This document shows, in pieces, positions 6,549-11,016 of a DNA stretch of 11,016 nt (positions are counted from its first letter, which is position 1; every line of letters starts with the position of its first letter). The notes under the pieces are model-generated. The model was not told where the DNA came from, made no database searches, and worked only from the letters and a program-made list of their open reading frames with translations. The position numbers were made by a program, and so were the translations under genes. Source of the DNA: Verrucomicrobiota bacterium (GTDB taxonomy: Bacteria > Verrucomicrobiota > Verrucomicrobiia > Limisphaerales > UBA1096); assembly GCA_003972865.1 (NCBI GenBank), contig QOAX01000280.1, positions 1 to 11,016 of the forward strand, in the 5' to 3' direction.

Positions 6549-6580
6549 TTGGCCAAGCCGGTTTTGCGCCTGGCCAAGCG
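6549..6580. repeat. Paired iterated palindromes just upstream of rseP
   Basis: TTGGCCAAGC (6549-6558) and CCTGGCCAAGCG (6569-6580) lie close together, the second ending 11 nt before the rseP start. TTGGCCA (6549-6555) can pair with TGGCCAA (6571-6577) to give a 7-bp stem with a 15-nt loop. In the rest of the 115-bp gap, TTGACC (6523-6528) and TTGACT (6537-6542) resemble -35 boxes but no matching -10 box is seen. Confidence 0.65.
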
Positions 6581-6591
6581 AGATCAAATAC

Positions 6592-7983
6592 ATGGTTATT
6601 TTAACGACAATTTACGTGATTGCCGCCGTGCTGCTGCTGTTCGGCGCAGCGATCTTTGTGCACGAGTGGGGCCACTATTTTGTCGCGCGCATGTGCGGCA
6701 TGAAGGTGGAAGAATTCGCCATCGGCTTCGGCAAGATTCTCTGGAAGAGGGAAAAGGATGGCATCCTCTACACCGTCCGCGCCATCCCTGCCGGCGGCTT
6801 CGTGAAACTGCCGCAGATGCTCACCAGCGAGGCGCTCGAGGGCAAAAGCGAGGAGGACACCGAGCCGCTACCGGAAATTTCGCCGTGGGCCAAGATCGCC
6901 GTCGCCGTCGCCGGGCCGATCATGAACATCGTCTTTGCCGTCGTGCTGGCGACGGTCATCTATTATGTCGGCTTGCCGGAGATGATCACGCCGCCCGTGG
7001 TCGGCAACCTGAGCAAGGAATCGACGGAGTACGCGCTGGGCATTCGCGAGGGCGACATCGTCACCAAGATCGACGGTGAGCCAATCCCATCTTGGGAAGA
7101 AGCCAACAAATTGACTATGTTATCACTCACAAACCGTTTTGCGGTGACGTTCTTACGGGATCGTGACGAGTTCACCCAAGTGCTGACAGCCACTCCTATC
7201 AGCGAGAAAATCCCGTTAAAGATACTCAATTTGCCGCCAAAATATCCACCGACTGTGGGTCGGGTGCTCGAGGGCCAGGCCGCCTCGGAGGCGGGCCTCA
7301 AACAGGATGACAAAATTGTTTCACTCGGCGGCATCCCAATCGGCGGCCAAGGCCAGTTGATCGACGAGTTGCAGAAGAACGGTGGCAAGGCGACGGAGAT
7401 CGTCGTCCGCCGGGACGGCAAAGAGGTCTCGCTACCGATCACGCCGCGCATGATCGAGGACAAGGTGATGATCGGCGTACAGTTCGGAGCTGGCCCAAGG
7501 GTTTACATCGAGCGGTATCCCGGGCCGACGCCGTGGGAGAACATCTCGGAAGTCGGCTCGCTCATGTGGCGGACGCTCTACGCGCTGTTTCACAAGGCAG
7601 AAACCGGCGTGAGTGTCAGTGACTTGAGCGGCCCGGTAGGCATCCTTGCGATGATTGGTGCCATGGTGAAGATTGACTACCGCCTGGCATTGAATTTTCT
7701 CGTGCTGCTCAATGTCAACCTTGCCATCCTCAACATGCTGCCGATCCCGGTGCTCGATGGCGGACACACGATCATGGGTCTGATCGAGGGCATTTTTCGC
7801 CGAAAAATCCCGGTCAAAATTCAGGAGTGGTCTACGACCATCTTCGCTGTGTTGCTCATCTCGCTTATGTTGTACGTGACATTTCACGACGTCGTCATGC
7901 GGCGTGGCATCTTCATCGACATGTTCAACAGTGACACTGAGGTTCAAGCGCCGGCTGATCCCGCTCCTGCTGCCAGCGAGTAA
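6592..7983 (+). CDS. rseP: RseP-like site-2 zinc metalloprotease with two PDZ domains
   Basis: This inner-membrane intramembrane protease (M50B family) cuts transmembrane segments of substrates such as anti-sigma factors. In the 463 residues the first span carries the zinc-binding HEWGH (H24, E25, H28), followed by GFGK (45-48) and the RAIPAGGFVKL loop (63-73). A second hydrophobic segment follows (about 100-127, with AGPIMNIVFA). Two PDZ domains occupy about 130-205 (LGIREGDIVTKIDG) and 215-285 (AGLKQDDKIVSLGG). SGPVGI (346-351) precedes the third span, and LNMLPIPVLDGGH (380-392... region 379-391) holds the third zinc ligand D389. A last span (about 415-430) and an Ala/Pro-rich tail end the protein. 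All catalytic residues are present, so it should be active. Its substrate is unknown: no sigma or anti-sigma gene is nearby. ispG starts 10 nt after the stop, so the pair is probably co-transcribed; a weak GAGAT lies upstream of the ATG. Confidence 0.94.
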   Translation: MVILTTIYVIAAVLLLFGAAIFVHEWGHYFVARMCGMKVEEFAIGFGKILWKREKDGILYTVRAIPAGGFVKLPQMLTSEALEGKSEEDTEPLPEISPWAKIAVAVAGPIMNIVFAVVLATVIYYVGLPEMITPPVVGNLSKESTEYALGIREGDIVTKIDGEPIPSWEEANKLTMLSLTNRFAVTFLRDRDEFTQVLTATPISEKIPLKILNLPPKYPPTVGRVLEGQAASEAGLKQDDKIVSLGGIPIGGQGQLIDELQKNGGKATEIVVRRDGKEVSLPITPRMIEDKVMIGVQFGAGPRVYIERYPGPTPWENISEVGSLMWRTLYALFHKAETGVSVSDLSGPVGILAMIGAMVKIDYRLALNFLVLLNVNLAILNMLPIPVLDGGHTIMGLIEGIFRRKIPVKIQEWSTTIFAVLLISLMLYVTFHDVVMRRGIFIDMFNSDTEVQAPADPAPAASE

Positions 7984-7993
7984 TTCTCCCGCC

Positions 7994-9775
7994 ATGAACT
8001 ACTGCGCCTCACCGTATCGCCATGCGCGCCGGGATACGCGCCCGGTGATCATCGGCGACCCCGAAAATGGAGGCGTCATCGTCGGCGGCAGCGAACCGGT
8101 GGTTCGCCAGTCGATGATCACCTGCAGCACGCTCGACACCGACGCCTGCATCGAGCAATCGATGGCACTGGTCGATGCCGGCTGCCAGATTGTTCGCATC
8201 ACCGCGCAAACCAGGCGCTACGCCGCCAACCTCGAGGCGATCGTCGCCGGCATCCGCGCGCGCGGGTCGAACGTGCCGGTTGTGGCCGACATTCATTTTA
8301 AGCCGGACGCCGCACTCGAGGCGGTGAAGTGGTGCGAGATGGTGCGCGTCAACCCCGGCAACTATGCCGACTCCAAAAAATTCAACGTCCGCGAATACTC
8401 CGACGAACAATACGCAGGCGAGTTGGAGCGCATTGAGGCCAAGTTCGCGCCACTCGTCGACGAGTGCAAAACGCGCAATCGCGCGCTGCGTATCGGCACC
8501 AACCACGGCTCGCTCAGCGACCGCATCATGAACCGCTACGGCGACACGCCGCTGGGCATGGTGGAGAGCGCTCTGGAGTTCGCCCGCATCGCGCGCGATC
8601 GCGGCTTCCACAATTTCAAGTTCTCGATGAAGTCCAGCAACCCGAAGGTGATGATCGAGTGCTACCGGCTGCTGGCCGCGCGCTTGGCCAAGCTGGGGCC
8701 GGACTGGAATTACCCTCTGCACCTGGGCGTCACCGAGGCCGGCGACGGCGAGGACGGCCGCATCAAGAGCGCCATCGGCATCGGCTCGCTGCTGTGCGAC
8801 GGCCTGGGCGACACGATCCGCGTTTCGCTCACCGAGGATTCGCCGAACGAGATCGCCGTCTGCAATGACCTGCTCGCACAGATCCCCGAGTTGACCGATC
8901 CGGCCGCCGAGGTACCGGACGTGCCGTTGGCCTACGACCCGTTCGATTACGCACGCCGTGCAACACCAGAGATCGAGTTGGCCGACGGCGTGAAGTGCGG
9001 CGGCGAACAAACCATCCGCGTTGCCGTAACGCAGGCGGCCTGGGACAAGCTCACGCCGCGCATCCGGCCAGGCGACGACGTGAAGCCGGAAACGGTTTAC
9101 GAGGAACTCAACGTGATGGAAGTCGATCCGCGCGAGGCGTTTACGGTCAACTGCGACACCCAACTCGTCACGGTGAAGGACGACCTCGACCTGCCCGCCA
9201 TCACCGCGTTCCGCCTGCTGGCCGGCCGACTCAAGGCGCTTGGCCGCACGAGTCCCATTTTGTTGAAAGACTGCCTCAGCTTCGGCGACACACCGCTCGA
9301 GCCAAACATCGCCCTGCTCCGCGCCGCCGTCGTGATCGGCTCGCTGCTGTGCGACGGCATCGGCGACGCCGTTTTGATTCGCGGCGAGAGCGGTGCCGGC
9401 CAGTCGCTGCGCCTGGCCTACAATATTTTGCAGGCCGCCGGTTGTCGCTCGTTCAAAACCGACTTCGTCGCCTGCCCAAGCTGCGGCCGCACGCTGTTTG
9501 ATCTGCAGGAAGTCACCGCCCGCATCAAGGCCCGCACCGAGCACCTCAAAGGCGTGAAAATCGCCATCATGGGATGCATCGTGAACGGCCCGGGTGAAAT
9601 GGCCGATGCCGATTTCGGCTACGTTGGTGGTGCGCCGGGCAAGATCAACCTCTACGTCGGGCGTGAGCCGGTGCGGTTCAACATCCCCGAAGCCGAAGCC
9701 GTCGAGAGCCTCGTCGATCTCATCCGAGAACACGACAAATGGGTTGAGCCAGTCGGCGAACCCATTTCCGCCTGA
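7994..9775 (+). CDS. ispG: 4-hydroxy-3-methylbut-2-enyl diphosphate synthase, long (insert-containing) form
   Basis: IspG (GcpE) converts MEcPP to HMBPP, the next-to-last step of the MEP isoprenoid pathway, in the cytoplasm using a [4Fe-4S] cluster. The 593 residues are far longer than the roughly 370 of E. coli IspG and match the three-domain form of Chlamydiae, Bacteroidetes and plants. The N-terminal TIM barrel (about 30-290) has VRQSMITCSTLDTD (37-50), VVADIHFKPDAALEA (96-110), RVNPGNY (118-124) and HLGVTEAG (243-250). An insert domain follows (about 300-480), and then the cluster domain with ACPSCGRT (C494, C497) and GCIVNGPGE (C528, E535), the four expected iron-sulfur ligands. IGSLLCDGxGD occurs twice (263-273 and 448-458), once in the barrel and once in the insert. 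The frame is open 30 codons further upstream inside rseP, but the ATG at 7994, 10 nt after the rseP stop, gives a family-like N-terminus. The reductant (flavodoxin or ferredoxin) is not encoded here. Confidence 0.95.
   Translation: MNYCASPYRHARRDTRPVIIGDPENGGVIVGGSEPVVRQSMITCSTLDTDACIEQSMALVDAGCQIVRITAQTRRYAANLEAIVAGIRARGSNVPVVADIHFKPDAALEAVKWCEMVRVNPGNYADSKKFNVREYSDEQYAGELERIEAKFAPLVDECKTRNRALRIGTNHGSLSDRIMNRYGDTPLGMVESALEFARIARDRGFHNFKFSMKSSNPKVMIECYRLLAARLAKLGPDWNYPLHLGVTEAGDGEDGRIKSAIGIGSLLCDGLGDTIRVSLTEDSPNEIAVCNDLLAQIPELTDPAAEVPDVPLAYDPFDYARRATPEIELADGVKCGGEQTIRVAVTQAAWDKLTPRIRPGDDVKPETVYEELNVMEVDPREAFTVNCDTQLVTVKDDLDLPAITAFRLLAGRLKALGRTSPILLKDCLSFGDTPLEPNIALLRAAVVIGSLLCDGIGDAVLIRGESGAGQSLRLAYNILQAAGCRSFKTDFVACPSCGRTLFDLQEVTARIKARTEHLKGVKIAIMGCIVNGPGEMADADFGYVGGAPGKINLYVGREPVRFNIPEAEAVESLVDLIREHDKWVEPVGEPISA
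8682..8693. repeat. Iterated palindrome copy inside ispG
   Basis: GCTTGGCCAAGC, the perfect 12-bp form; encodes Leu-Ala-Lys (residues 231-233) as TTG GCC AAG. A partial copy GCGCTTGGCCGC occurs near 9237. Confidence 0.7.
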
Positions 9776-10710
9776 TGACCAGCCACACCGCCAAACTGTC
9801 TTCCGTGCAGGCGGAGACGTTGCGCGGGCTGCTAGCCAAGCGCGACTTTGACACCACCGCCGTGCCGCACGCCGTTTACAGTTTCAAACGCCCCGGCCTG
9901 TCCGTCACCTGGTACGAGAGCGGCAAGCTGCTCGCGCAGGGAAAAGGCACGCGTGAGTTTGTCGAGTTCACCCTCGAGCCGGAGGTGCTTGGCCAGGCGA
10001 TACTCGGCTACGAACTCGAGACGCAGCCGGAACAACTTGAGCCCCGGCTCGGCGTGGATGAAAGCGGCAAGGGCGATTTCTTTGGGCCGCTGGTTGTCGC
10101 CGGTGTTTACGTGAACGAGCCGGTCGCCCGCGCACTGCACGAGCTGGGCGTCAAGGATTCCAAGACCATCACCAGCGACAAAAAAATCGCCACCTTGGCC
10201 AAGGGTATCCGCCAAACTCCCGGCTGCGTTCACTCGGTCGTGCCGATCGGCAACGCCTCGTACAACCGGCTGCACCAAACCATGCGCAACGTGAACAAGG
10301 TCCTCGCCTGGGGCCACGCGCGGGTCATCGAGAATCTGCTTGGCCAGCGGCACCGCATGGAGCCGCCGCCGTTGCGAGCAATCAGCGACCAGTTCGCTCG
10401 CAACAAAGCCACCGTTCAAAGTGCGCTGATGGAGGCAGGCCGCCAACTGGAGCTGGTGCAAATGCACAAGGCCGAGTCGGACATCGCGGTGGCCGCCGCG
10501 TCGATCCTGGCGCGGGCCGTGTTCGTCGAGCGATTAGCCTCGCTGGGCCGGGAGTTCGACCTGGAGTTGCCCAAGGGCGCCTCGTCAAGAGTGGACGCCG
10601 CCGGCGCGGAGTTCCTCAAAAAACACGGAATGAACAAACTGGGCCAAGTCGCCAAGCTCCACTTCCGCACCACCCAAAAGATCCAAGCCAAGCCTGGCCA
10701 AGCGGAGTGA
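9775..10710 (+). CDS. rnhC: Ribonuclease HIII
   Basis: RNase HIII cuts the RNA strand of RNA:DNA hybrids, clearing R-loops and primers. The 311 residues show the HIII-specific N-terminal TBP-like substrate-binding domain (about 1-88, with the YSFKRPGLSVTWYESGKLLAQGKG stretch at 35-58, broken here only for description) and a C-terminal RNase H fold starting with the diagnostic GVDESGKGDFFGPLVVAG (93-110). Candidate metal-binding acids are D95, E96, D205 in AISDQFA and E234 in HKAESDIAVAAASILAR. The GKGDFFGP motif separates it from RNase HII. The start ATG shares its A with the ispG TGA stop (TGATG at 9773-9777), so translation is probably coupled. The last codons (KPGQAE) consist of a copy of the iterated palindrome, which may have lengthened the C-terminus. 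The stop TGA abuts the stop of the convergent gene on the other strand. Confidence 0.95.
   Translation: MTSHTAKLSSVQAETLRGLLAKRDFDTTAVPHAVYSFKRPGLSVTWYESGKLLAQGKGTREFVEFTLEPEVLGQAILGYELETQPEQLEPRLGVDESGKGDFFGPLVVAGVYVNEPVARALHELGVKDSKTITSDKKIATLAKGIRQTPGCVHSVVPIGNASYNRLHQTMRNVNKVLAWGHARVIENLLGQRHRMEPPPLRAISDQFARNKATVQSALMEAGRQLELVQMHKAESDIAVAAASILARAVFVERLASLGREFDLELPKGASSRVDAAGAEFLKKHGMNKLGQVAKLHFRTTQKIQAKPGQAE
10193..10204. repeat. Iterated palindrome copy inside rnhC
   Basis: CCTTGGCCAAGG, a perfect 12-bp palindrome with the TTGGCCAA core; encodes Leu-Ala-Lys (residues 141-143) as TTG GCC AAG. Near copies with one change, GCTTGGCCAGGC (9987-9998) and GCTTGGCCAGCGG (10338-10350), encode Leu-Gly-Gln with CTT. 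Confidence 0.6.
10693..10705. repeat. Iterated palindrome copy forming the 3' end of rnhC
   Basis: CCTGGCCAAGCGG ends 2 nt before the TGA and encodes the last residues (Pro-Gly-Gln-Ala-Glu region). It is preceded by CCAAGCCAAGC, so the tail looks like an amplified or inserted form of the word. Confidence 0.7.
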
Positions 10711-11016
10711 TCAGCTTCGGCCTTCGTCGGCGTCGATGTAGTCGAACATGCAGCGGATGTCGTCGCGATCCTGCAGGCCGGACTCGGCCTTACGCTTGAT
10801 GAGCAGCTCAAGCAGCGCGCCCTCGGTGCCGTAGCTCAACAGGTTATCACGCAACGCCGCCTTGGCTTCGTCGGAGGCGTTCACGTTGGCCTTGACCCAG
10901 TCGCTGACCTGGCCGTCGGTGATCGAGTTTTTGACGACGTCGACGAGCGTGTCCGGCTCGACGCCGCTGGCCTTGAACCAAGCCAGGTCGAATCCTTTGT
11001 GCAGATAGTTCGGCTG
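10711..11016 (-). CDS. Probable DUF5069 protein, C-terminal part (5' end beyond window)
   Basis: The minus strand is open from the right edge to a TGA at 10713-10711 and gives 101 residues: start QPNYLHKGFDLAWFKASGVE, middle SITDGQVSDWVKANV (31-45), end FDYIDADEGRS. The spacing of a small D/F-rich helix, a tDxxVxxWv helix and a final IDxDEGR resembles DUF5069, a small cytoplasmic family of unknown function common in Verrucomicrobiota and Planctomycetota. The assignment is from memory of the family pattern, so it is less sure than the reading frame. Codon use and GC content look like the neighbouring native genes. The gene converges on rnhC with no intergenic base. The frame was checked: 306 nt, exactly 102 codons including the stop. 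Confidence 0.7.
   Translation of the reverse strand, partial: QPNYLHKGFDLAWFKASGVEPDTLVDVVKNSITDGQVSDWVKANVNASDEAKAALRDNLLSYGTEGALLELLIKRKAESGLQDRDDIRCMFDYIDADEGRS

Noticed and set aside
5550..6593. Minus-strand open frame of 347 codons opposite gltX
   Set aside because: Same kind of antisense shadow; low-complexity R/A/H/Q-rich product and no motifs, against a clear GluRS on the plus strand.
7904..7993. 30-codon upstream extension of ispG
   Set aside because: It lies inside the rseP 3' end in another frame and is Ser/Leu-rich without conservation.
8009..9733. Minus-strand open frame of 574 codons opposite ispG
   Set aside because: It is a shadow of the codon pattern of a GC-rich gene; the translation is rich in A, R, G, H and V without any known motif, while the plus strand encodes a complete IspG.
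1..11016. CRISPR array, mobile element, tRNA or rRNA genes
   Set aside because: No regularly spaced repeats, transposase-like frames, terminal inverted repeats or RNA gene signatures were found; the recurring palindrome is irregularly spaced and lies partly inside conserved genes.

Overview
The window looks like chromosomal DNA from a GC-rich bacterium of the PVC group, most likely a Verrucomicrobiota. This is an inference from the combination of genes: a DUF1080 (3-keto-disaccharide hydrolase type) lipoprotein-like secreted protein, the long insert-containing form of IspG, ribonuclease HIII rather than HII, an LptF/LptG-type LPS exporter subunit (so a Gram-negative envelope), and a probable DUF5069 protein. 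No rRNA, tRNA, CRISPR array, transposase or integrase was seen.

Layout. Positions 1-2314 (minus strand) hold two envelope-polysaccharide type genes: a family 2 glycosyltransferase that starts at 1207 and runs off the left edge, and upstream of it a 336-residue coiled-coil protein with a 231-bp tandem duplication and an SWRxTxPxR tail typical of polysaccharide-cluster proteins. A short divergent gap (2315-2405) separates them from a seven-gene plus-strand series: a steroid-5-alpha-reductase-like membrane enzyme, an LptF/LptG permease, the DUF1080 protein, gltX, rseP (site-2 protease), ispG and rnhC. Gaps in this series range from a 1-nt overlap (ispG/rnhC) to 115 bp (before rseP), so one or a few operons are likely. 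At the right edge a minus-strand gene, probably DUF5069, converges on rnhC with the two stop codons directly abutting.

How the genes fit together. The left pair probably belongs to a surface glycan locus. The series on the right is mostly housekeeping: LPS transport, tRNA charging, membrane proteolysis, isoprenoid (MEP) synthesis and RNA:DNA hybrid removal. The rseP-ispG neighbourhood echoes the dxr-rseP-ispG order known from other phyla, but dxr is not here; gltX sits in that place.

Most unusual signal. A palindromic word with core TTGGCCAA, fullest form CCGCTTGGCCAAGCGG, recurs at least eight times between about 3.2 and 10.7 kb, in four intergenic places and inside gltX, ispG and rnhC, with several near copies. 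It is not seen in the glycosyltransferase/coiled-coil part. Inside genes it imposes CTT and TTG leucine codons on otherwise CTG/CTC-rich genes, which suggests that the DNA word itself, not the protein, is kept or spread. Other points are a compact glutamyl-tRNA synthetase lacking the segment that normally carries the CxC zinc-site motif, and starts that mostly lack a visible Shine-Dalgarno sequence.
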